From Amaranthus tricolor (lineage: Eukaryota > Streptophyta > Magnoliopsida > Caryophyllales > Amaranthaceae), in NCBI RefSeq assembly GCF_026212465.1, contig NC_080059.1, positions 25,807,292 to 25,871,291 on the forward strand: a stretch of DNA of 64,000 nt, read 5' to 3'. Positions 11,132 through 20,705 of the stretch are shown piece after piece. The notes beneath the pieces were generated by a model. The model did not search any database. It saw only the letters and a program-made list of their open reading frames with translations, and was not told the origin of the DNA. The position numbers and the translations under genes were made by a program. Positions within the stretch are counted from its first letter, which is position 1. Every line of letters begins with the position of its first letter.

Positions 11132-12380
11132 TTACGAAATGGAACCAGATCCAAAACCAAACAAAACAGAACAAAATAAATTTTCATCCTCCAAAAATCT
11201 TCAAACTACCCTATCCATTTCAAACAAATTTACTCAACTAAATGATTTTCCCCCACTTCCATATTCACAAATTGTTCAAGAGCCTACTTCACAAAATATT
11301 ATTTCAAATTCAAAACAAAAAGAACCAACTACAAAAATACCAACACAAAGCTTTACCAAATCTGCATACATTACAAAAACCGAAATAGAAAATGTATATC
11401 TCACTAATTTTACAATTCCTCAAAGCCCACAAATTATTAATTCAATCAATCAAAAAACTTTTCCAAAAGGTTGCGAATGGATACCAGAAAATCGTTTTAA
11501 AACTCAAAGGTTTTATGAATTTATTTTAGTAGATTCAAACTCTGTTGAAATCCAACATATCAAGGATTCTTCAGAAAAAATAATTTATTCAAAATGTATT
11601 TTTAAGAAAATTATTTCGTCTGTAGAATGGGGAGACCCTTATGCAGAACGAATTTTTTCAAAAAGATTTTTCCCTCAAAATTACTCATACTATGATTACA
11701 AAATGGCCTGGTATAGAGCATTTTTATTCAGACCATTTGATCATTCATGGTTTTTTATATTTGACAAATATTGTCCAAAGAAATATCCTATGTGGTTTTA
11801 TCATTGGTGGTATTTATTTGGACCAACTCCTCAAATTTATCCAAAAGAATGCAATGAGGGTTTCACAACTTTTGTTGCCAATTCAAATTATCAAGCTTAT
11901 GAAACTCCAGTCATGTTTCATGCAGAATTTAAAATTCCATGGATTCTATGTTGGAGTTACTGTCTCAAACAACACCTTCCACGTCCATATCCATATTCAT
12001 TAATAAGAGAATTCAAAATTAAATGGTGGGACAAATTTACCTTAGAAATTTGTTCAACAAAAAATGTTATCTCCTTTTTTCAAACCGGTATAAAAATGGA
12101 ATACCAATCTCCATCAACCACCAACAAACCTTCACCCTCAAAAGCAACATCAAATTCAAACTCTCCTCAACACAATAAAAATCCCAAAGTAGAAAGTCCA
12201 AATTCAGAATCATTATCTAAAGTCCAGAAAGCTATTCTCAAAAAGATTCTTGAAGATCCACAATATGCAAAGAAAATATTATCAGAAGAATCCTCTGATG
12301 AGATTTTATCGGAGTTTTCAAATGAGTCTTATGATCCAACATTTGGTGGCCCATTTGCTCAAGATCCATACGACTTTTAA
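11076..12380 (+). CDS. EPRV ORF2, protein of unknown function (right copy)
   Basis: This is an intact 434-residue frame that appears identical in translation to the left copy at 2-1306. It starts inside the last 56 nt of the RNase H frame (stop at 11,131) and ends at the inverted-repeat boundary, directly before the intergenic region. The organisation is the same: a polar N-terminus, an aromatic core at about 183-330 rich in Trp, Tyr and Phe, and a Ser/Asn-rich acidic tail. The function is unknown. Full conservation beside a broken polyprotein most likely reflects recent duplication of the arms rather than selection. Confidence 0.75.
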   Translation: MPRKKNQQEKLKGFQSSDDYEMEPDPKPNKTEQNKFSSSKNLQTTLSISNKFTQLNDFPPLPYSQIVQEPTSQNIISNSKQKEPTTKIPTQSFTKSAYITKTEIENVYLTNFTIPQSPQIINSINQKTFPKGCEWIPENRFKTQRFYEFILVDSNSVEIQHIKDSSEKIIYSKCIFKKIISSVEWGDPYAERIFSKRFFPQNYSYYDYKMAWYRAFLFRPFDHSWFFIFDKYCPKKYPMWFYHWWYLFGPTPQIYPKECNEGFTTFVANSNYQAYETPVMFHAEFKIPWILCWSYCLKQHLPRPYPYSLIREFKIKWWDKFTLEICSTKNVISFFQTGIKMEYQSPSTTNKPSPSKATSNSNSPQHNKNPKVESPNSESLSKVQKAILKKILEDPQYAKKILSEESSDEILSEFSNESYDPTFGGPFAQDPYDF

Positions 12381-12401
12381 TATTGAGTTCACAAAAGTTC
12401 A

Positions 12402-12543
12402 ATTCAAATGTTCAACAACTCAAATTAATTCATCCGGAAGCACAAACGTAAGCAATGACGAAATCAAAAGTATCATTCAAATGTTCAACAACTCAAATTA
12501 ATTCATCCGGAAGCACAAACGTAAGCAATGACGAAATCAAAAG
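12402..12543 (+). promoter_or_regulatory. Duplicated 73-bp block with as-1-like elements in the viral intergenic region
   Basis: Two tandem copies of about 70-73 bp start at 12,402 and 12,475. Each contains ACGTAAGCAATGACG (12,446-12,460 and 12,519-12,533). This resembles the as-1 element of caulimovirus promoters, two TGACG-type boxes bound by TGA-class bZIP factors, although the first box here is only partial. The position, downstream of the last viral ORF and about 220-300 bp upstream of a TATA box, fits an enhancer of the pregenomic RNA promoter. The activity is inferred. Confidence 0.6.
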
Positions 12544-12658
12544 CATCTCCAACAGTAATTCAAAGCATCTTCAACAGTAAAGCATCTCCAACAGTGATTC
12601 AAAGCATCTTCAACAGTAAAGCATCTTCAATAGTAATTCAAAGCATCTTCTACAGTAT
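12540..12658 (+). repeat. Short tandem repeat in the viral promoter region (~40-bp period, 3 copies)
   Basis: Six AAGCATCTYCAACAGT-like blocks follow each other with alternating 21- and 18-bp spacing, giving three copies of a ~40-bp dimer. They lie between the as-1-like duplication and the TATA box and are probably part of the viral upstream regulatory region. Confidence 0.7.
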
Positions 12659-12746
12659 TATAGTGTAACTTTAATAATTATGTTTGTACTATTTCTCTTT
12701 AATTTCTTATTGGAAGAGCAGATTGCACCTTATCTCTTCCTTTGTG

Positions 12747-12756
12747 TATAAATAAA
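12747..12756 (+). promoter_or_regulatory. TATA box of the EPRV pregenomic RNA promoter
   Basis: TATAAATAAA sits about 370 bp downstream of ORF2 and downstream of the as-1-like repeats, where caulimovirid promoters are placed. A transcript would start around 12,775-12,785 and run rightwards. In this locus that leads into the satellite array instead of a viral leader. Confidence 0.6.
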
Positions 12757-12814
12757 GTGTCTAGCTCTAAGATGAGAGCATCCTGTAATTTTCTTTTGTT
12801 TAAGTCTTATCTCA

Positions 12815-12820
12815 AATAAA
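12815..12820 (+). terminator. Probable viral poly(A) signal (AATAAA)
   Basis: AATAAA lies about 35-40 nt downstream of the expected transcription start. Caulimovirids place the poly(A) signal just inside the pregenomic RNA so that it is passed once and used on the second pass, giving terminally redundant RNA. The position supports the promoter call; the function here is inferred. Confidence 0.5.
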
Positions 12821-12824
12821 TCTA

Positions 12825-12917
12825 ACTTTCTTTACTTATCTTATTATTATCAATTATATAATAAGATTTATATCCACAAAATTATTAAATTATTTTCTCT
12901 ATCGATCCTGTACTCCC
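12825..12917. other. AT-rich junction between EPRV intergenic region and satellite
   Basis: This is about 90 bp of AT-rich DNA with no recognised motif. Its last part (ATCGATCCTG, then TACTCCCC) lines up with a satellite unit at both flanks but differs in the middle eight bases. It may be a decayed edge unit of the array, a viral leader fragment, or pre-existing flank. Confidence 0.4.
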
Positions 12918-15900
12918 CTTCATCGTTCATTTGTCATTGACCATTAATCCTTGTTCATTCTTCATCGTTCATTCTTCATTGATCATAGATCCTTGTTCAT
13001 TCTTCATCGTTCATTCGTCATTGACCATTAATCCTTGTTCATTCTTCATCGTTCATTCTTCATTGATCATTGATCCTTGTTCATTCTTCATCGTTCATTC
13101 GTCATTGATCATTGAACCTTGTTCATTCTTCATCGTTCATTCTTCTTTGATCATTGATCCTTGTTCATTCTTCATTGATCATTGATCCTTGTTCATTCTT
13201 CATCGTTCATTCGTCATTGACCATTGATCCTTGTTCATTCTTCATCGTTCATTCTTCATTGATCATTGATCCTTGTTCATTCTTCATCGTTCAATCGTCA
13301 TTGATCATTGATCCTTGTTCATTCTTCATCGTTCATTCGTCATTGATCATTGATCCTTGTTCATTCTTCATCGTTCATTCGTCATTGACCATTACTCCTT
13401 GTTCATTCTTCATCGTTCATTCTTCATTGATCATTGATCCTTGTTCATTCTTCATTGATCATTGATCCTTGTTCATTCTTCATCGTTCATTCTTCATTGA
13501 CCATTGATCCTTGTTCATTCTTCATTGATCATTGATCCTTGTTCATTCTTCATCGTTCATTCTTCTTTGATCATTGATCCTTGTTCATTCTTCATTGATC
13601 ATTGATCCTTGTTCATTCTTCATCGTTCATTCTTCATTGACCATTGATCCTTGTTCATTCTTCATCGTTCATTCTTCATCGATCATTCTTCATTGATCAT
13701 TGTTCCTTGTTCATTCTTCATCGTTCATTCTTCATTGATCATTGATCCTTGTTCATTCTTCATCGTGCATTCGTCATTGATCATAGATCCTTGTTCATTC
13801 TTCATCGTTCATTCGTCATTGACCATTAATCCTTGTTCATTCTTCATCGTTCATTCTTCATTGATCAGTGATCCTTGTTCATTCTTCATCGTTCATTCGT
13901 CATTGATCATTGATCCTTGTTCATTCTTCATCGTTCATTCGTCATTGATCATTGATCCTTGTTCATTCTTCATCGTTCATTCTTCTTTGATCATTGATCC
14001 TTGTTCATTCTTCATTGATCATTGATCCTTGTTCATTCTTCATCGTTCATTCTTCATTGACCATTGATCCTTGTTCATTCTTCATTGATCATTGATCCTT
14101 GTTCATTCTTCATCGTTCATTCTTCTTTGATCCTTGATCCTTGTTCATTCTTCATTGATCATTGATCCTTGTTCATTCTTCATCGTTCATTCTTCATTGA
14201 CCATTGATCCTTGTTCATTCTTCATCGTTCATTCTTCATTGACCATTAATCCTTGTTCATTCTTCATTGATCATTGTTCCTTGTTCATTCTTCATCGTTC
14301 ATTTTTCATTGATCATTGATCCTTGTTCATTCTTCATCGTTCATTCTTCATTGATCATTGATCCTTGTTCATTCTTCATCGTTCATTCGTCATTGATCAT
14401 TGATCCTTGTTCATTCTTCATCGTTCATTCTTCAATGATCATTGATCCTTGTTCATTCTTCATCGTTCATTCGTCATTAATCATTGATCCTTGTTCATTC
14501 TTCATCGTTCATTCGTCATTGACCATTACTCCTTGTTCATTCTTCATCGTTCATTCTTCATTGATCATTGATCCTTGTTCATTCTTCATCGTTCATTCTT
14601 CTTTGATCATTGATCCTTGTTCATTCTTCATTGATCATTGATCCTTGTTCATTCTTCATCGTTCATTCTTCATTGACCATTGATCCTTGTTCATTCTTCA
14701 TCGTTCATTCTTCATCGATCATTCTTCATTGATCATTGTTCCTTGTTCATTCTTCATCGTTCATTCTTCATTGATCATTGATCCTTGTTCATTCTTCATC
14801 GTTCATTCTTCATTGATCATTGATCCTTGTTCATTCTTCATCGTTCATTCGTCATTGATCATTGATCCTTGTTCATTCTTCATCGTTCATTCGTCATTGA
14901 CCATTACTCCTTGTTCATTCTTCATCGTTCATTCTTCATTGATCATTGATCCTTGTTCATTCTTCATCGTTCATTCGTCATTGATCATTGATCCTTATTC
15001 ATTCTTCATCGTTCATTTTTCATTTATCATTGATCCTTGTTCATTCTTCATCGTTCATTCTTCATTGATCATTGATCCTTGTTCATTCTTCATCGTTCAT
15101 TCGTCATTGACCATTAATCCTTGTTCATTCTTCATCGTTCATTCTTCATTGATCATTGATCCTTGTTCATTCTTCATCGTTCATTCGTCATTGATCATTG
15201 ATCCTTATTCATTCTTCATCGTTCATTTTTCATTTATCATTGATCCTTGTTCATTCTTCATCGTTCATTCTTCATTGATCATTGATCCTTGTTCATTCTT
15301 CATCGTTCATTCGTCATTGACCATTAATCCTTGTTCATTCTTCATCGTTCATTCTTCATTGATCATTGATCCTTGTTCATTCTTCATCGTTCATTCTTCA
15401 TTGACCATTACTCCTTGTTCATTCTTCATCGTTCATTCTTCATTGATCATTGATCCTTGTTCATTCTTCATCGTTCATTCGTCATTGACCATTAATCCTT
15501 GTTCATTCTTCATCGTTCATTCTTCATTGACCATTGATCCTTGTTCATTCTTCATCGTTCATTCTTCATTGACCATTAATCCTTGTTCATTCTTCATTGA
15601 TCATTGTTCCTTGTTCATTCTTCATCGTTCATTCTTCATTGATCATTACTCCTTGTTCATTCTTCATCGTTCATTCTTCATTGATCATTGATCCTTGTTC
15701 ATTCTTCATCGTTCATTCTTCTTTGATCATTGATCCTTGTTCATTCTTCATTGATCATTGATCCTTGTTCATTCTTCATCGTTCATTCTTCATTGACCAT
15801 TGATCCTTGTTCATTCTTCATCGTTCATTCTTCATCGATCATTCTTCATTGATCATTGTTCCTTGTTCATTCTTCATCGTTCATTCTTCTTTGATCATTG

Positions 15901-18895
15901 ATCCTTGTTCATTCTTCATTGATCATTGATCCTTGTTCATTCTTCATCGTTCATTCGTCATTGATCATTGATCCTTGTTCATTCTTCATCGTTCATTCGT
16001 CATTGATCATAGATCCTTGTTCATTCTTCATCGTTCATTCGTCATTGACCATTAATCCTTGTTCATTCTTCATCGTTCATTCTTCATTGATCATTGATCC
16101 TTGTTCATTCTTCATCGTTCATTCTTCTTTGATCATTGATCCTTGTTCATTCTTCATTGATCATTGATCCTTGTTCATTCTTCATCGTTCATTCGTCATT
16201 GATCATTGATCCTTGTTCATTCTTCATCGTTCATTCGTCATTGATCATAGATCCTTGTTCATTCTTCATCGTTCATTCGTCATTGACCATTAATCCTTGT
16301 TCATTCTTCATCGTTCATTCTTCATTGATCAGTGATCCTTGTTCATTCTTCATCGTTCATTCGTCATTGATCATTGATCCTTGTTCATTCTTCATCGTTC
16401 ATTCGTCATTGACCATTACTCCTTGTTCATTCTTCATCGTTCATTCTTCATTGATCATTGATCCTTGTTCATTCTTCATCGTTCATTCTTCTTTGATCAT
16501 TGATCCTTGTTCATTCTTCATTGATCATTGATCCTTGTTCATTCTTCATCGTTCATTCTTCATTGACCATTGATCCTTGTTCATTCTTCATTGATCATTG
16601 ATCCTTGTTCATTCTTCATCGTTCATTCTTCATTGATCATTGATCCTTGTTCATTCTTCATCGTTCATTCGTCATTGATCATTGATCCTTGTTCATTCTT
16701 CATCGTTCATTCGTCATTGACCATTACTCCTTGTTCATTCTTCATCGTTCATTCTTCATTGATCATTGATCCTTGTTCATTCTTCATCGTTCATTCGTCA
16801 TTGATCATTGATCCTTATTCATTCTTCATCGTTCATTTTTCATTTATCATTGATCCTTGTTCATTCTTCATCGTTCATTCTTCATTGATCATTGATCCTT
16901 GTTCATTCTTCATCGTTCATTCGTCCTTGACCATTAATCCTTGTTCATTCTTCATCGTTCATTCTTCATTGATCATTGATCCTTGTTCATTCTTCATCGT
17001 TCATTCGTCATTGATCATTGATCCTTATTCATTCTTCATCGTTCATTTTTCATTTATCATTGATCCTTGTTCATTCTTCATCGTTCATTCTTCATTGATC
17101 ATTGATCCTTGTTCATTCTTCATCGTTCATTCGTCATTGACCATTAATCCTTGTTCATTCTTCATCGTTCATTCTTCATTGATCATTGATCCTTGTTCAT
17201 TCTTCATCGTTCAATCGTCATTGATCATTGATCCTTGTTCATTCTTCATCGTTCATTCGTCATTGATCATTGATCCTTGTTCATTCTTCATCGTTCATTC
17301 GTCATTGACCATTACTCCTTGTTCATTCTTCATCGTTCATTCTTCATTGATCATTGATCCTTGTTCATTCTTCATTGATCATTGATCCTTGTTCATTCTT
17401 CATCGTTCATTCTTCATTGACCATTGATCCTTGTTCATTCTTCATTGATCATTGATCCTTGTTCATTCTTCATCGTTCATTCTTCTTTGATCATTGATCC
17501 TTGTTCATTCTTCATTGATCATTGATCCTTGTTCATTCTTCATCGTTCATTCTTCATTGACCATTGATCCTTGTTCATTCTTCATCGTTCATTCTTCATT
17601 GACCATTAATCCTTGTTCATTCTTCATTGATCATTGTTCCTTGTTCATTCTTCATCGTTCATTTTTCATTGATCATTGATCCTTGTTCATTCTTCATCGT
17701 TCATTCTTCATTGATCATTGATCCTTGTTCATTCTTCATCGTTCATTCGTCATTGATCATTGATCCTTGTTCATTCTTCATCGTTCATTCTTCATTGATC
17801 ATTGATCCTTGTTCATTCTTCATCGTTCATTCGTCATTGATCATTGATCCTTGTTCTTTCTTCATCGTTCATTCGTCATTGACCATTACTCCTTGTTCAT
17901 TCTTCATCGTTCATTCTTCATTGATCATTGATCCTTGTTCATTCTTCATCGTTCATTCTTCTTTGATCATTGATCCTTGTTCATTCTTCATTGATCATTG
18001 ATCCTTGTTCATTCTTCATCGTTCATTCTTCATTGACCATTGATCCTTGTTCATTCTTCATCGTTCATTCTTCATCGATCATTCTTCATTGATCATTGTT
18101 CCTTGTTCATTCTTCATCGTTCATTCTTCATTGATCATTGATCCTTGTTCATTCTTCATCGTTCATTCGTCATTGATCATAGATCCTTGTTCATTCTTCA
18201 TCGTTCATTCGTCATTGACCATTAATCCTTGTTCATTCTTCATCGTTCATTCTTCATTGATCATTGATCCTTGTTCATTCTTCATCGTTCATTCGTCATT
18301 GACCATTAATCCTTGTTCATTCTTCATCGTTCATTCTTCATTGATCATTGAACCTTGTTCATTCTTCATCGTTCATTCTTCTTTGATCATTGATCCTTGT
18401 TCATTCTTCATTGATCATTGATCCTTGTTCATTCTTCATCGTTCATTCGTCATTGACCATTGATCCTTGTTCATTCTTCATCGTTCATTCTTCATTGATC
18501 ATTGATCCTTGTTCATTCTTCATCGTTCAATCGTCATTGATCATTGATCCTTGTTCATTCTTCATCGTTCATTCGTCATTGATCATTGATCCTTGTTCAT
18601 TCTTCATCGTTCATTCGTCATTGACCATTACTCCTTGTTCATTCTTCATCGTTCATTCTTCATTGATCATTGATCCTTGTTCATTCTTCATTGATCATTG
18701 ATCCTTGTTCATTCTTCATCGTTCATTCTTCATTGACCATTGATCCTTGTTCATTCTTCATTGATCATTGATCCTTGTTCATTCTTCATCGTTCATTCTT
18801 CTTTGATCATTGATCCTTGTTCATTCTTCATTGATCATTGATCCTTGTTCATTCTTCATCGTTCATTCTTCATTGACCATTGATCCTTGTTCATT
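12918..18895 (+). repeat. 42-bp satellite, array 1
   Basis: These are uninterrupted tandem units of 42 bp made of three related 14-mers: GATCCTTGTTCATT, then CTTCATCGTTCATT, then CGTCATTGATCATT (or CTTCATTGATCATT). Units of 28 bp (middle 14-mer missing) and 56 bp (an extra CTTCATCGATCATT) are interspersed. The strand shown is about 71% pyrimidine. Because 42 is divisible by three, one frame stays open and reads as a 14-residue repeat (DPCSFFIVHSSLII). I do not regard these frames as genes. Diagnostic variants, such as CGTCCTTGACC at 16,923 and ATTCAATCGTC at 13,291, 17,212 and 18,529, recur in array 2, so both arrays belong to one family and probably one original array. Confidence 0.95.
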
Positions 18896-19229
18896 AGCTA
18901 ATTAATCAGATTTAAGTGGTAAAAAGACTTTAAAAAAAATAACTAAACTTGGACCTATCAAAGTGACGTCCAACCAATATATATGTAGCTTCACTTAATC
19001 TTCAACCCAAGTTAGACATGTAACAAATTCAGATTTAAAAGGATTAAAATCAAGTACTTCAAGAACTAAAGCAATCGGCTCATGAGATAACGTATTTGAT
19101 CTTGGATCAGAAGACAATATTGTCCAAAACCATACTTGAAACTTAAAATAAACCATATCCATATGTTAAAAAGATTGACATGTGATTTGATTTTGAATAA
19201 GCCGATTGCTATTGCATCATCTTGCATCA
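18896..19229 (-). repeat. 3' LTR of the non-autonomous element (truncated)
   Basis: 334 bp that match 20,372-20,705 without net indels. It starts with TGATGCAAG on the minus strand right after the purine tract and is cut at 18,896, where satellite sequence begins; about 470 bp are missing. Confidence 0.85.
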
Positions 19230-19848
19230 TTCTCCTTTTCTTCGAAAAGAATTCGACCTCGAATTCGGTTATTCCTAAAAACACAAGTTCAATCTGACAA
19301 GCTTCAATATGTATATTTCCTCTAATCAACTCCTTTTCTTCAAAAATATACCCAAATTTAACACACTTTTCATCGATGAGATTTTTTAGTTTTTCTTGCA
19401 CCAAATAAAAACTACGTAAATCAAAATGATTGTTAAAATTGGTATTTGGTTGTTTAATTCCAATATTTTCTATGGGTTCAACTTGCTTTTCATCAATTGG
19501 CTCCTCATTTTTATCATTGGAAACTTTGAAGCCAGATATGTTCAACTCTATGGACTCTTCAACTTTTGTTTGATAAAAAACATTTTCATGGCTCTTCTCC
19601 CCAAGTTTAATTACAAGTTCCTCTCGGAGTATTTCTTCATCTACATGATCTTCTTTCTCTAGGACAAGGGACTTATACATTTTCTCTTCTTCTTCCATAA
19701 TGGAACATTTGGAAGGTAAAATAGATTTGAAAGGACATTTACAAGTAAGATGACTTTTATCTTTACATATAAAACATCTTTTACCCAAGTTGTTCAATTT
19801 TTTAGTAATAACTCGCAACATTTCCGCCAAATCTCCACAAGTGCCCAT
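19066..19848 (-). CDS. Gag-like remnant with one zinc knuckle
   Basis: This is a 260-residue frame starting 36 nt after the PBS. Residues 25-38 (CFICKDKSHLTCKC) form a CX2CX4HX4C knuckle, the RNA-binding motif of retroelement nucleocapsids. The rest is acidic and Lys/Glu-rich without a recognisable capsid, protease or RT domain. The C-terminal 55 residues are encoded by the 3' LTR, past the purine tract, which itself encodes the SKKRRM stretch. It is either a degenerate gag or a chance-open remnant. No function can be assigned beyond possible RNA binding. The start is the first ATG downstream of the PBS. Confidence 0.5.
   Translation of the reverse strand: MGTCGDLAEMLRVITKKLNNLGKRCFICKDKSHLTCKCPFKSILPSKCSIMEEEEKMYKSLVLEKEDHVDEEILREELVIKLGEKSHENVFYQTKVEESIELNISGFKVSNDKNEEPIDEKQVEPIENIGIKQPNTNFNNHFDLRSFYLVQEKLKNLIDEKCVKFGYIFEEKELIRGNIHIEACQIELVFLGITEFEVEFFSKKRRMMQDDAIAIGLFKIKSHVNLFNIWIWFILSFKYGFGQYCLLIQDQIRYLMSRLL
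19230..19242 (-). other. Polypurine tract of the non-autonomous element
   Basis: AAGAAAAGGAGAA on the minus strand lies immediately before the TGATGCAAG start of the 3' LTR, the expected place for plus-strand priming. Confidence 0.7.
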
Positions 19849-19883
19849 TTTTTTTTTTTAAACACCCTTTCGATCCACCAAAA

Positions 19884-19895
19884 GCTCTGATACCA
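19884..19895 (-). other. tRNA(iMet)-type primer binding site of the non-autonomous element
   Basis: TGGTATCAGAGC on the minus strand, complementary to the 3' end of plant initiator tRNA(Met), five nt after the 5' LTR end. Confidence 0.8.
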
Positions 19896-19900
19896 AATGA

Positions 19901-20705
19901 TGTAAATGCTAACTCAAGACTTCCTAAATGATTAAGGAAGGAGAAGGACAAAAGAAAAGAAAGAAGAAGTAATTTGGGCAGAATGTATATTTGAATGAAA
20001 ATAGGACAACCAAAGCACAAGAACAAACTCAATGCAATAGTATTTAGGCTAGAGACAAGACAAACTCAATCTCCCCTAGTTTAATACTCAAGAACACACT
20101 CAAAGTATTAAAGAACTCTTGTTAACCTTGGACAAACACAAAGATAGGCAAGAAGAAAACACAAAGGTTGATTCATAAAACAAGTCTGAACTTTCATTCA
20201 TGAATAGCTCTCTTTAAATAGAGTTACAACAGCAAAAGGAAGCTAAAAAGCAAGAGAAATTAAGGTGGGACGTCCAAGCATGGGGAACAAGCATTGGAAC
20301 TCACAAAACAACATTAAATAGCCTCCAAAGCATGCATTAGGCTGATTTAAGTTGTTCCCTAAGCATGCAGTAGCTAATTAATCAGATTTAAGTGGTAAAA
20401 AGACTTTAAAAAAAATAACTAAACTTGGACCTATCAAAGTGACGTCCAACCAATATATATGTAGCTTCACTTAATCTTCAACCCAAGTTAGACATGTAAC
20501 AAATTCAGATTTAAAAGGATTAAAATCAAGTACTTCAAGAACTAAAGCAATCGGCTCATGAGATAACGTATTTGATCTTGGATCAGAAGACAATATTGTC
20601 CAAAACCATACTTGAAACTTAAAATAAACCATATCCATATGTTAAAAAGATTGACATGTGATTTGATTTTGAATAAGCCGATTGCTATTGCATCATCTTG
20701 CATCA
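19901..20705 (-). repeat. 5' LTR of the non-autonomous element
   Basis: An 805-bp LTR with TG...CA ends on the minus strand. Its first 334 bp are repeated at 18,896-19,229. A TATTTAAAG stretch near 20,210 on the minus strand could serve as a TATA box. No ORF in it appears real. Confidence 0.8.

Larger units (their letters stand above)
6390..12381 (+). repeat. Right arm of the ~6-kb inverted repeat
   Basis: This arm pairs with 1-6000 across the single-copy spacer 6001-6389. That spacer carries only the C-terminal part of the movement-protein domain of the left viral copy. The arm starts just inside the linker after the movement-protein domain, so this copy has no movement-protein sequence at all. 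The arms meet head to head, with the 5' ends of the viral units towards each other. Confidence 0.93.
6390..12900 (+). mobile_element. Endogenous pararetrovirus, right copy, with intergenic region
   Basis: This is the second EPRV copy in plus orientation. It lacks the movement-protein domain, carries a frameshifted polyprotein and an intact ORF2, and extends past ORF2 into a viral-type intergenic region with repeats, TATA box and poly(A) signal. The right limit is uncertain: clear satellite units begin at 12,918, and the 12,825-12,917 stretch is AT-rich with no identifiable content. No primer binding site (TGGTATCAGAGC type) appears between the TATA box and the satellite, so the viral leader is truncated or diverged. 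Confidence 0.78.
18896..20705 (-). mobile_element. Short non-autonomous LTR retrotransposon (TRIM/LARD-like), 3' LTR truncated
   Basis: Read on the minus strand: an 805-bp 5' LTR (20,705-19,901, TGATGCAAG...TTTACA), a 5-nt spacer, a PBS matching initiator tRNA(Met), about 670 bp of internal DNA, a purine tract, then the first 334 bp of the 3' LTR (19,229-18,896). The two LTR pieces match at a constant offset of 1,476 bp. The internal part holds only one small gag-like ORF and no protease, RT or integrase, so it must have used proteins from another element. The 3' LTR ends abruptly against the satellite, and the 5' LTR abuts CRM protease sequence at 20,706, so it probably inserted into the CRM copy before the left side was lost. 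Confidence 0.8.

Noticed and set aside
1..12381. Inverted repeat as a simple fold-back sequencing artefact
   Set aside because: The arms differ by several substitutions and an 8-bp indel and are separated by 389 bp of single-copy sequence, which does not fit a read-level fold-back. I keep long-read confirmation as a check.
12931..18701. Dozens of plus-strand ORFs (60-334 codons) in array 1 as protein genes
   Set aside because: They follow from a 42-bp period with one stop-free frame, end wherever a 28- or 56-bp unit shifts the frame, and have no independent coding signal.
12918..18895. Telomeric or subtelomeric repeat because of the heptamer base
   Set aside because: The heptamers are near GTTCATT and lack the G-run of plant telomeres (TTTAGGG); there is no G-rich strand.
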